This document shows, piece by piece, positions 8,132 through 15,314 of a stretch of DNA of 38,731 bases. The translations under genes were made by a program, and so were the position numbers. The notes under the pieces were generated by a model. That model made no database searches, was not told the DNA's origin, and worked only from the letters and a program-made list of their open reading frames with translations. Position 1 is the stretch's first letter, and every line of letters begins with the position of its first letter. This stretch comes from Candidatus Aminicenantota bacterium (lineage in GTDB: Bacteria; Acidobacteriota; Aminicenantia; Aminicenantales; Aminicenantaceae), in the NCBI GenBank assembly GCA_030627155.1, contig DAOUSP010000001.1:1-38731 (forward strand), read 5' to 3'.

Positions 8132-8611
8132 ATGGAAGAAAAAGTCACAATTAAGAGGACAACTAAATCACCGGCTATAGCCGGAATCCTTTCCATCTTT
8201 TTCCCAGGAACAGGAGCTCTTTACAACCGGCAGTTTCTCAAGGGAATAATGTTCATAATTATTTTTGCTGGATTAGTTTCCATGCAGCCACATGGAGATG
8301 CACAACCCTTCATAGGGATAATTTTAGCAGGTTTTTACATCTTTCAGATCATCGATGCCATCCAAACAGCAAAATCTATAAACCAGCGGGCGCTCTTGGG
8401 AAAAGAAGAAGAAATAGAAATCGAGGAAGAAGAAGTTGACATCCAATCAGGGTCTGTGTTTTGGGGCGCTTTTCTTATTTTCTTAGGAGGAATTCTACTT
8501 CTCGCTAATTTTGAAGTTATCAGCTATGGTTCATTTTTTAAATTCTGGCCTCTTCTTGTTGTCGGCATCGGCCTAAAATTTATCATCGACTACTATTCTA
8601 AGAATAAATAG
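8132..8611 (+). CDS. Multi-pass membrane protein with a LiaI/LiaF-like (DUF5668-type) segment
   Basis: 159 residues. The ATG at 8120 is part of the ribosome binding site (TGGAGGACAAA), so the start is 8132; the next gene has the same GGAGGACAAA-ATG arrangement. The N-terminal half (PAIAGILSIFFPGTGALYNRQ) resembles small TM2/DUF5683-like envelope proteins. A very acidic linker (about residues 88-105) is followed by a two-helix GAFLIFLGGILLLANF ... FWPLLVVGIGLKF unit typical of the LiaI-LiaF-like transmembrane region. Third gene of the ECF operon; likely an envelope-stress effector or sensor. No enzymatic motif. Confidence 0.75.
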   Translation: MEEKVTIKRTTKSPAIAGILSIFFPGTGALYNRQFLKGIMFIIIFAGLVSMQPHGDAQPFIGIILAGFYIFQIIDAIQTAKSINQRALLGKEEEIEIEEEEVDIQSGSVFWGAFLIFLGGILLLANFEVISYGSFFKFWPLLVVGIGLKFIIDYYSKNK

Positions 8612-8631
8612 ACTCACTCAAGGAGGACAAA

Positions 8632-8841
8632 ATGGCAAAATCTTATAAAAAAGACAAGCTTGCTTGGGGAATTATTCTCATAACAATCGGGCTTATATTC
8701 TTTCTGAACAACATCGGCATAGACTTCTGGGGTTCTATTGCCCGTCTCTGGCCAATCATCCTTATCGTCTGGGGTGTTTGGAAATTATACTTTGGACTAA
8801 AAGAACGCCAAGAAAGCCCGGAGGATATTTCTAAGGATTAA
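8632..8841 (+). CDS. Small LiaI/LiaF-like transmembrane protein
   Basis: 69 residues, essentially one two-helix LiaI-LiaF-like (DUF5668) unit: AWGIILITIGLIFFLNNIGI, a short turn, then RLWPIILIVWGVWKLYFG, with a charged cytoplasmic tail. It has a strong GGAGGA site and ends 2 bp before the DUF4097 gene. It is similar in plan to the C-terminal half of the preceding gene, so the pair may be a partial duplication and could form a hetero-oligomer. Confidence 0.8.
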   Translation: MAKSYKKDKLAWGIILITIGLIFFLNNIGIDFWGSIARLWPIILIVWGVWKLYFGLKERQESPEDISKD

Positions 8842-8843
8842 CC

Positions 8844-10163
8844 ATGAAAGCTAAAGAATTTATTATTTTAATCTTAATTATTATAGCGGGCATCACATTT
8901 TATTATGCACAAACCGGAAAAATTGACATTGATTGGTGTATTGATGACCATTTTTTCTTTTCTTTTCAGGGATTCGATTTTGAAGAATCCCAGAAAATAG
9001 ACCCTCCCTTTCCTCCAGAAATTCAAGTTATTAATGCCCACGGTAATATAGAGATTCATGGAACAGAGGAACAACAGATAACAATTTCCCTTCAAAAGAA
9101 AATCTGGCGTAAAAACGAAGAAGAAGCACAAAAAGTCTCTGAGGCCCTGCATCTGGTCTTCAACCAGAATGACCATCAGCTAACAGTTTCATCCAATCGG
9201 GAGGAGTTCCGAAGAAAAAAATTCGAAACGAGCTTCATAATCTACATTCCTCAAGGCATAAATGTAAAAGTAAAAAATTCCTATGGACTGGTGAAAGTCC
9301 AAAATACAGGTAGCACTGAAATCATCAATCCTCACGGAAAAATAATTGCAAAAGATATAACTGGCGGCATCATCATAAAAAACAGACATGAAGATATCGA
9401 AATCAAAAACATTCTCTCTGACTGCCAAATAGAAAGCTCTCATTCGGATATCACTGGAAGCAATATCCAAGGCAATGTTCATATCAGCCATGCTTACGGA
9501 AAAATCCATCTGGAAGATATATCAAAGGGAGTCACCCTTGAAGGCTCTCATACTCAAATTCTTGGAGACAATCTGGCCGGCCCCTTAAACATTGAATCAT
9601 CTTATGAAAAAATAGTTCTTACTGACATAGGCCCAACTAAAATCAGCTGCAGGCATGGAGATATCGAAATTACTGGCGGAAAAGGCGGTCTTGATATCAT
9701 GGACAAATATGGAAAGGTCAAATTGGATGACATTGAAGGAGATCTTTCTATAGAAGGAAAAAATCTTCAGATTTATGGAAAGAACATAACAGGAAAAACC
9801 ATCACTGTTTCATCTTCATATAAAGATGTAAAACTCATTAATTTCTCAGGCAATACAACAATTTTCCTTTCTCATGGAAACTTCTATCTTGAACCCTATC
9901 CCCTAACCCATCCTATAAAAGTAAAAGGACAGTATGCAGATATCAATTTTTATTGGCCCTCAGGTCAAAAATACCCTCTCGAGGCCCGGGTAAAAGGTGG
10001 AGAGATTAAATGGGAGCTGCCCGAAGAACTTTCATTTGAGGAAACAAACAATCTCTCTATCATCAAAGCATTTACTGATGAAAAAGATCAGCATCCTATT
10101 TTTCTTTCAACAACTTATGGCACAATTCGGATTAAATCAGCCAGAGATAACGTCAATAAATAA
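8844..10163 (+). CDS. Membrane-anchored DUF4097 (toastrack-type) beta-helix protein
   Basis: 439 residues. A signal-anchor helix at about 5-22 places the rest outside the inner membrane. From about residue 62, and continuously from about 145 to 365, the protein is a ladder of 19-20-residue beta repeats, each beginning with a His or Tyr turn (NAHGNI, NSYGLV, NPHGKI, NRHEDI, SSHSDI, HAYGKI, GSHTQI, SSYEKI, CRHGDI, DKYGKV and others). This is the DUF4097 / adhesin-like beta-helix found in LiaG of Firmicutes. Likely an envelope scaffold or stress-signal component under the ECF sigma; no catalytic site is visible. Confidence 0.8.
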   Translation: MKAKEFIILILIIIAGITFYYAQTGKIDIDWCIDDHFFFSFQGFDFEESQKIDPPFPPEIQVINAHGNIEIHGTEEQQITISLQKKIWRKNEEEAQKVSEALHLVFNQNDHQLTVSSNREEFRRKKFETSFIIYIPQGINVKVKNSYGLVKVQNTGSTEIINPHGKIIAKDITGGIIIKNRHEDIEIKNILSDCQIESSHSDITGSNIQGNVHISHAYGKIHLEDISKGVTLEGSHTQILGDNLAGPLNIESSYEKIVLTDIGPTKISCRHGDIEITGGKGGLDIMDKYGKVKLDDIEGDLSIEGKNLQIYGKNITGKTITVSSSYKDVKLINFSGNTTIFLSHGNFYLEPYPLTHPIKVKGQYADINFYWPSGQKYPLEARVKGGEIKWELPEELSFEETNNLSIIKAFTDEKDQHPIFLSTTYGTIRIKSARDNVNK

Positions 10164-10221
10164 AAAAAGGGAATTTGGGAAGAGACTCAATCTAATTAAA
10201 AAACATACTTGAAAGAGTGAC

Positions 10222-11121
10222 CTATTGATTATTTCTTTTAAAATTGTAAATCTTTTGGGTTAAACAGCCATTAATTTTAATATTGAAATAAGAAATAAAG
10301 TTGGAAAGGTCTTTCTTGTATTTTGTTACATAGCGGACAAAATCAATTTCCTTGTTGAAATGCAAAATATTCTCAAATTCAGATACTTCATCATTGAGTT
10401 CGATAAAATAATGATTAATTGTTCTGTACTGGGCATTTATCTCGATTAAATCCTCACCTGATAATTTCGAAAAATCCATATATGGGGGAAGCGACTGCAG
10501 GATAATAGAACTTTCGGCCTGAAGTTCCGTCACATACTCTTTTATCTCCTGGAAAAACGCCTTGTATTCCATAGGTTTTTTCAGTTTTTCTTGTGCTTTA
10601 TCTATCACCATTTCATATTGTGTTTTCAAAGAGGCAATGAATTCCTTGATTCCCATGTATTTTCTTTTGAAATGGAAGAGGTCGATAAAATCTCTTCCGA
10701 TATAGATTTTATCATTGTAATTGGTAAGCAATTCTCTGGGGCTGTGTGTATAAAACTTTATTTCGTATCGTCTTCCCCCAGAATCTCTTTCCCTCAATCG
10801 GGCTAAAACAACATAATTATTTTGCTCAATATAGTAACTATTGACATCTAAAAGAACAGAATATACCGCAAGATTCTGAATTATACATTCCTTGAGATAA
10901 TCCAGCACATTTTCTTTTTTTTGGATAAAGTCATTGATGTCTTCATTAGGTGTGGGGTTAATTATAGAATAGGATGGAGAAAGAAGAAAGAGAACCGGCC
11001 CCGCCCCTAATTCCAGGTGGAGATTTTTCAAAACTTTCTGATGTAAATCATCCAGAAGTATAGACTTTAATGCCGGAAGATTCTCGGCCTCAATTTTTTT
11101 CAGTTCTTCAACTTCGTTCAT
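10222..11121 (-). CDS. Hypothetical cytoplasmic protein, helical, unrecognised
   Basis: 299 residues without signal peptide, transmembrane helix or a motif I recognise. Residues about 1-60 and 160-290 look alpha-helical and partly coiled-coil (EELKKIEAENL, QYEMVIDKAQEKLKK); the middle (about 95-150) looks like a small beta-rich domain (NYVVLARLRERDSGGRRYEIKFYTH). Composition and codon use match the neighbours, so it is probably a real gene. Only a weak AAGG lies upstream. It is convergent with the DUF4097 operon and single. Confidence 0.7.
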   Translation of the reverse strand: MNEVEELKKIEAENLPALKSILLDDLHQKVLKNLHLELGAGPVLFLLSPSYSIINPTPNEDINDFIQKKENVLDYLKECIIQNLAVYSVLLDVNSYYIEQNNYVVLARLRERDSGGRRYEIKFYTHSPRELLTNYNDKIYIGRDFIDLFHFKRKYMGIKEFIASLKTQYEMVIDKAQEKLKKPMEYKAFFQEIKEYVTELQAESSIILQSLPPYMDFSKLSGEDLIEINAQYRTINHYFIELNDEVSEFENILHFNKEIDFVRYVTKYKKDLSNFISYFNIKINGCLTQKIYNFKRNNQ

Positions 11122-11202
11122 TTTTCAAAAATACCTTGTATTAGAAAAAATACTATCACGGAAAAATCAAAAAATCAATATAATGTTGGGTCTGAACATA
11201 AC

Positions 11203-12009
11203 TCATTCTCTCAGGAAAATCCATTCGGGGTTGTCATGCCTTTCCTTCAGAATTTTTTGGATCTCTTTACGCTCTTCCTCTGTAAATATTTTTGGTCTTA
11301 GTATGACTCCAAAATAATCTGACATCCCTTCAGTCAAGCATGCAACAACTTCATCAAAACCGACATCTCTTCCAAGTGCTTCTGAGAGGGACATCATGCG
11401 TATATTGTTACTATCAGGAGCCATGAAAGACACAGATTTCAGTATTTCCTCATTATTTTTCACTGGTATCGACCCATGTTGCAGAAACCTTTTTCCCATT
11501 CTTTTTTGAGCACTTCCAATGATTTTTTTTCCATTGATTTCTATCTCATTACGGGCAGGAAATGAAAAACAAGGAAGCGTTCCTCTTACATAAGAAGAAG
11601 GGGGAGTCTCTGCAAGATAAGGATGAAGCTCCATTTTCTCCAACCCGCACATCAGTGCCTCAGATATCATTTTGTAAGACTCCTGAAGTGTTGCTGTAAA
11701 CACCCTCTCATCTGACGAACATACAGAATATGTAACTTCTTCATGGTGAAGGACTAATTTCCCTCCAGTCAGCCGTCTGACAATATCAATGCCATTCGCA
11801 TTGCAAAACTCCACATCCACAACTTTGTGCAAACTCTGTGAATATCCAAGAGAAACCGTAGGCTTTTCCCACGCATAAAACCGCACATATGTGACTGGAT
11901 CGTCTCCAAGGGAATGAAATAGAAAGTCGTCCACAGCCATATTCCAGGAGCCTTTCAAGGGAATTGAATCAGTGATAAGATTCCATTCTTTGTTCTTTTG
12001 CATTAACAA
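11203..12009 (-). CDS. LipM-like octanoyltransferase / lipoate-protein ligase family
   Basis: 268 residues of the biotin/lipoate A/B ligase fold, which moves octanoyl (or lipoyl) groups onto lipoyl domains. It has RRLTGGKLVLHHEEVTYS (residues 78-95), KKIIGSAQKR (161-170) and LQHGSIP. A Cys at 147 in TLPCFSFPARNEI sits where B. subtilis LipM has its acyl-thioester cysteine, and the LQHGS wording is LipM-like rather than LplA-like, so octanoyl-ACP transfer is my preferred role. Two starts are possible: TTG at 12009 (AAGGA at 8-nt spacing) or ATG at 12003. Next gene on this strand is the tRNA upstream. Confidence 0.82.
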   Translation of the reverse strand: MLMQKNKEWNLITDSIPLKGSWNMAVDDFLFHSLGDDPVTYVRFYAWEKPTVSLGYSQSLHKVVDVEFCNANGIDIVRRLTGGKLVLHHEEVTYSVCSSDERVFTATLQESYKMISEALMCGLEKMELHPYLAETPPSSYVRGTLPCFSFPARNEIEINGKKIIGSAQKRMGKRFLQHGSIPVKNNEEILKSVSFMAPDSNNIRMMSLSEALGRDVGFDEVVACLTEGMSDYFGVILRPKIFTEEERKEIQKILKERHDNPEWIFLRE

Positions 12010-12105
12010 AATACTAATCCTTTTTCATGTGATTTTCTAACGTGATTCATAATATCGGCTGGCATTCCTAAATGGAACATAGCCCATGAATATAATCAAA
12101 GATAG

Positions 12106-12177
12106 AGCGGACAACGGGATTCGAACCCGCGACCCCGAGCTTGGGAAGCTCGTACTCTACCGCTGAGTTATGTCCGC
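12106..12177 (-). tRNA. tRNA-Gly (anticodon CCC)
   Basis: The reverse strand folds as a full cloverleaf: acceptor GCGGACA/TGTCCGC, D arm ACTC-AGCGGTA-GAGT, anticodon stem CGAGC/GCTCG around loop TTCCCAA (anticodon CCC), T arm GCGGG-TTCGAAT-CCCGT and discriminator U. CCA is not encoded. The acceptor stem is embedded in a longer perfect 15-bp inverted repeat (12099-12113 / 12171-12185). Confidence 0.95.
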
Positions 12178-12208
12178 TCTATCTTCCAATCTATTGATTG
12201 CAATTAAA

Positions 12209-12383
12209 TTACGTCTTGCTTTTCTCTCTTGATTTCAGCCATTTTTCTACATCCGACTCCATTTATTCTAAATGTTTTCCAAGTTTTTCGCAATGTACTT
12301 TTTTCCCTGTTCCTTTTATAGAGTGTCTTCTTCTGTATCTTAAGCTTTTTGCTGAGCTCGTCTATGGTTAGGGTTTTATCCAT
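12209..12383 (-). pseudogene. Decayed excisionase-type (MerR-like) helix-turn-helix gene
   Basis: From the ATG at 12383 the reverse strand reads MDKTLTIDELSKKLKIQKKTLYK, the start of the small excisionase-family HTH domain (TxxELSxxLKIPKxTLYK). The expected second half then appears in another frame, after a stop, as MESDVEKWLKSREKSKT. A frameshift and a nonsense change therefore split a gene of about 60 codons. Intact members bind DNA, often in mobile elements. It lies 30 bp from the tRNA-Gly gene. Confidence 0.65.
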
Positions 12384-12495
12384 CTTCCCTTATCTTTATA
12401 TGTCTTCTTACTGACTCCAATAGGCCTGCCCGATAAGCTAAGTTCAGATACAGATATAAACCCGCAAGAGAAGTTACTTTCCTCTGAAGACTTAG

Positions 12496-12672
12496 CCTTC
12501 TCGAATCGCTTTTCGAGGAAATCAGACTGCTAAGTGGGGAGATAAATATCTGGATGAATTGATAGAAGTAAATAAAACAAAAGGCCAAGTTATAGATGCA
12601 TGTAAAATGAAGGACAATAGAATGAGAAAATTGGCCTATAAACTACTATTAGACTACTTTATAAAACAATAA
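12496..12672 (+). pseudogene. Orphan C-terminal gene fragment, family unknown
   Basis: An open frame of 58 codons with no start codon reads ...GDKYLDELIEVNKTKGQV, then DACKMKDNRMRKLAYKLLLDYFIKQ and stop. Composition is protein-like and helical, but there is no ribosome binding site and the frame is closed just upstream by TAG (12493-12495). I cannot assign a family. Nested inverted repeats overlap its 5' part (ACTTAG/CTAAGT around CTCGAA/TTCGAG at 12490-12535). Confidence 0.35.
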
Positions 12673-13024
12673 AAATACTGAAAGAAAACTAACCAGTAAT
12701 TGTTGATTTAAATCTGTTTTAAGATAAAGGGATTTATGGAACATTTTTGTGTTTTTCCCTTTTTATTGTTGAAAATGTATATTTTTTTATTTATAATAAT
12801 CAGTCATTTGGTAAGTAGAAAAAGAATGGGATTAAGCAAAAAAATGAAAATTCAAACCTTTTTGAGGGTTAAGCTGGGAATAAGCTTTATTCTGCTCTCC
12901 AACAGGGAGTCCTTGATGGAGCAGAATGTGCAGAGTGAACGAATAATGAGAGATTATGTATACGAATTAATTTAATCGTTTTATTCTCTCTCTGACTGCA
13001 ATAAAAAATTATTATTTTTAATAT
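12673..13024. other. Gene-free spacer before the aldo/keto reductase gene
   Basis: No credible coding signal. A 9-bp perfect inverted repeat ATTCTGCTC / GAGCAGAAT (12889-12897 and 12919-12927, 21-nt loop) is the only structure noted. The AKR ribosome binding site GGAGGTGA begins at 13025. Confidence 0.45.
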
Positions 13025-13037
13025 TGGAGGTGAAATT

Positions 13038-14075
13038 ATGGAATATCGTCTCTTAGGGCGAACGGGAGTGAAAGTCTCTCCCATTTGTTTAGGAACGGAT
13101 TGTTTTGCTGACCCGCTACCGGAAAAGGAATGTGCTAAAATATTAAACAGGGCTGTTGAAGCCGGCATTAACCTTATTGACACTGGAGATTCATATGCAG
13201 AAGGTGAAGGCGAGCGTATCATCGGTCGGACGCTAAAGGAGAGCGGGATGCGCCATGCGGTATTGCTTGAGACGAAGTGTGACCATGGACGGCGCGTTCC
13301 TGGATTGACACTTGATGAATTCGTTCCAGAGGAGCTGCCAAATGAGCATGGTCCAACGCGTTTGAACATAATCCGAGCGTGTGAGGCGTCATTAAAGCGG
13401 TTTCAAACCGACTATATCGATATTTACCTGATGCATCGTCAAGATCTGGAGGTGCATATTGAAGAAACCCTGGGCGCATTGACTGATTTAGTTCGCCAGG
13501 GTAAGGTCCGATATGTTGGCTGCTCGACGCATCCGGCGTGGGCTGTAATGGAGGCCATCATGCTAAGTGAAATGAAAGGTTATGTGCGCTATTCGTTAGA
13601 ACAGCCGCCCTATAATCTTTTGGACCGACGCATCGAGAACGAATTGATTCCGATGGCACAGAAAACTGGTCTTGGAATCATCACCTGGTCTCCCCTGGCA
13701 ATGGGTGTTTTAGTCGGTGTTTATGAGAAAGAAAAAGATTTTCCTCCTGATTCGCGAGCTGCATTGCGTGGCGGATTTTATGCGGAGCGTGTGACGAATA
13801 AAGGTATCGAAGTAGGGAGTAAGTTTGTGAAATTGGCCAAAGAGGCCGGCATGACCCCGGCCCAGCTGGGGGTTCTGTGGTGCAAGGACCAGCCGGGCGT
13901 GACAGCTCCTTTGATTGGTCCTGAGAATCTGGAGCATCTTGAGGACCTGATCCCTGTCATGGGGATGACCCTGGACGATTCGTTGCGTGAAGCCTGTGAC
14001 AACCTAGTGCCTCCGGGGAGTGCTGTGGCTAATTTCCACAATACAGCCGGCTGGATGAAAGCACAGATTTTATAA
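13038..14075 (+). CDS. Aldo/keto reductase
   Basis: 345-residue NADPH-dependent AKR of the short YghZ/GRP-like type. The barrel begins MEYRLLGRTGVKVSPICLGT and the tetrad is complete: Asp48 and Tyr53 (DTGDSYAEGEGE), Lys80 (LLETKC), His133 (YLMHRQD). Late motifs WSPLAMGVL and GVLWCKDQPGVTAPLIGPENLEHL fit cofactor binding. The substrate is not predictable. Strong GGAGGTGA site. Its base composition is unlike its surroundings (13201-13260 is 37/60 G+C, against about 35-43% nearby), suggesting transfer from a GC-richer donor. Confidence 0.92.
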   Translation: MEYRLLGRTGVKVSPICLGTDCFADPLPEKECAKILNRAVEAGINLIDTGDSYAEGEGERIIGRTLKESGMRHAVLLETKCDHGRRVPGLTLDEFVPEELPNEHGPTRLNIIRACEASLKRFQTDYIDIYLMHRQDLEVHIEETLGALTDLVRQGKVRYVGCSTHPAWAVMEAIMLSEMKGYVRYSLEQPPYNLLDRRIENELIPMAQKTGLGIITWSPLAMGVLVGVYEKEKDFPPDSRAALRGGFYAERVTNKGIEVGSKFVKLAKEAGMTPAQLGVLWCKDQPGVTAPLIGPENLEHLEDLIPVMGMTLDDSLREACDNLVPPGSAVANFHNTAGWMKAQIL

Positions 14076-14102
14076 AGTGTGAGAAAGCGCACAATATTGA
14101 TC

Positions 14103-14192
14103 ATGCCACCAAAGGATGTCTTTTTTAAAAAAATCTGGCATCTGGTGCATGACAATGGCATCAAACAGGTCATTCCAAAATTGATATCATAG
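14103..14192 (+). pseudogene. Short orphan reading frame, possible gene remnant
   Basis: An ATG at 14103 opens a protein-like 29-codon frame (MPPKDVFFKKIWHLVHDN ... PKLIS) ending at TAG. It lacks a ribosome binding site and is too short to classify; it may be the tail of a lost gene in this decayed region. Confidence 0.25.
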
Positions 14193-14302
14193 ACGTGAAA
14201 GACCAATGATGCAACCACAGAAAGTGGGATGTATAAAGTATACCCTAAATAAGAACCTAATGAATATATAGGAACACTGTTATATAAGGAGATATAACTA
14301 AA

Positions 14303-15196
14303 ATGAAAAAAGAAAAAAAATTAATCCCTCAAATTGATGGAGAGTGGTGGACTATTGCAGGCAACCCGGATCTTGGCCATTATAATACAGAAAAACAGCA
14401 ACCATTGGATTTTGGCATTTGGCAGGCAGCCGATAAAACCTGGCAGTTATGTTCTTGTATACGCAGGACCGGCTGTGGCGGGAGAGGCAGGTTGTTTTAT
14501 CGCTGGCAGGCAGATTTGCTAACAGATAAAAATTGGACTCCTAAGGGGATTTTCATGGAGGCAGATCCTAATTTCGGAGAAAGAATTGGAGGACTCCAGG
14601 CGCCATTTGTTCTTAATCACAGGAGTGAGTATTATATGTTTTATGGTGACTGGGTACATATTTGCATGGCCTGGAGCAGTGATGGAAAATCATTCGCCCG
14701 ACTTCTCAACCCTGATAATTTAAGCGGTCTCTTTACAGAAGGTCATCGCACAAGTACAAGGGATCCTATGGTTATGGCCTTTAGAAATAAATTTTATCTC
14801 TATTATACTGGAGTGCCGGAAGAAAAAGGAGCTATTTATTGTAGAACTTCAACTGATTTACATAACTGGGGAGATTCAGTAATTGTTTGCAGTGGTGGAA
14901 GTGGGGGCAGTGGACCTTCAGACGCTGAATGCCCATTTGTAATATATCTACCGGAAGAATATTCTTTTTATTTGTTCAGAGCAAATCCTTCAAAGCAAAA
15001 TGGCGAGTATGAAACATCTGTCTATTGTTCAAGCGATCCTCTAAATTTTGGAATTGATGATGATCAGTATAAGATTTGCACTTTGCCTGTAGAGGTTGCC
15101 AGAATTATTCAACATGACAGGCAATTTTACATTGCCGCGCTTAAACCTGATTATACGGGAATGAGAATGGCACGATTAAAATGGGTGCAGGCTTAA
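14303..15196 (+). CDS. GH43/GH32-like five-bladed beta-propeller protein (putative glycosidase)
   Basis: 297 residues, no signal peptide. Blade-like repeats pair aromatic strands with acidic loops: LQAPFVLNHRSEYYMFYGDW, TSTRDPMVMAFRNKFYLYYTG, DAECPFVIYLPEEYSFYLF, and HYNTEKQQPLDFGIWQA near the start. The RDPMV and AECPFV acidic residues could be the general acid and modulator of a GH43/GH32-like site. Similar proteins are, from memory, frequent in Planctomycetes and metagenomes as family-43-like hydrolases; the substrate is unknown. AAGGAGA lies about 10 nt upstream of the ATG. Stands alone. Confidence 0.65.
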   Translation: MKKEKKLIPQIDGEWWTIAGNPDLGHYNTEKQQPLDFGIWQAADKTWQLCSCIRRTGCGGRGRLFYRWQADLLTDKNWTPKGIFMEADPNFGERIGGLQAPFVLNHRSEYYMFYGDWVHICMAWSSDGKSFARLLNPDNLSGLFTEGHRTSTRDPMVMAFRNKFYLYYTGVPEEKGAIYCRTSTDLHNWGDSVIVCSGGSGGSGPSDAECPFVIYLPEEYSFYLFRANPSKQNGEYETSVYCSSDPLNFGIDDDQYKICTLPVEVARIIQHDRQFYIAALKPDYTGMRMARLKWVQA

Positions 15197-15281
15197 GATT
15201 ACCAACGAAACTTTTATAAAAAAATTAATCAAAATTTTCAGAATCAATCCAGCATTGACGTATTTAAGGTTTTTACTTAAG

Positions 15282-15296
15282 TATACATTATTGCGA
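15282..15296. repeat. Copy 1 of a short repeat (TATACATTATTGCGA)
   Basis: 15-bp exact match to a second copy near 24579-24594, with partial similarity extending about 9 bases further on the left (TkACTyArr-like). It lies just beyond the end of the DUF885 pseudogene. Confidence 0.4.
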
Positions 15297-15314
15297 GGAA
15301 GCTCTAATCACAAA

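Noticed and set aside
12736..12975. 79-codon hydrophobic plus-strand ORF
   Set aside because: Low-complexity Phe/Ile/Leu content of AT-rich DNA, no ribosome binding site, no family resemblance.
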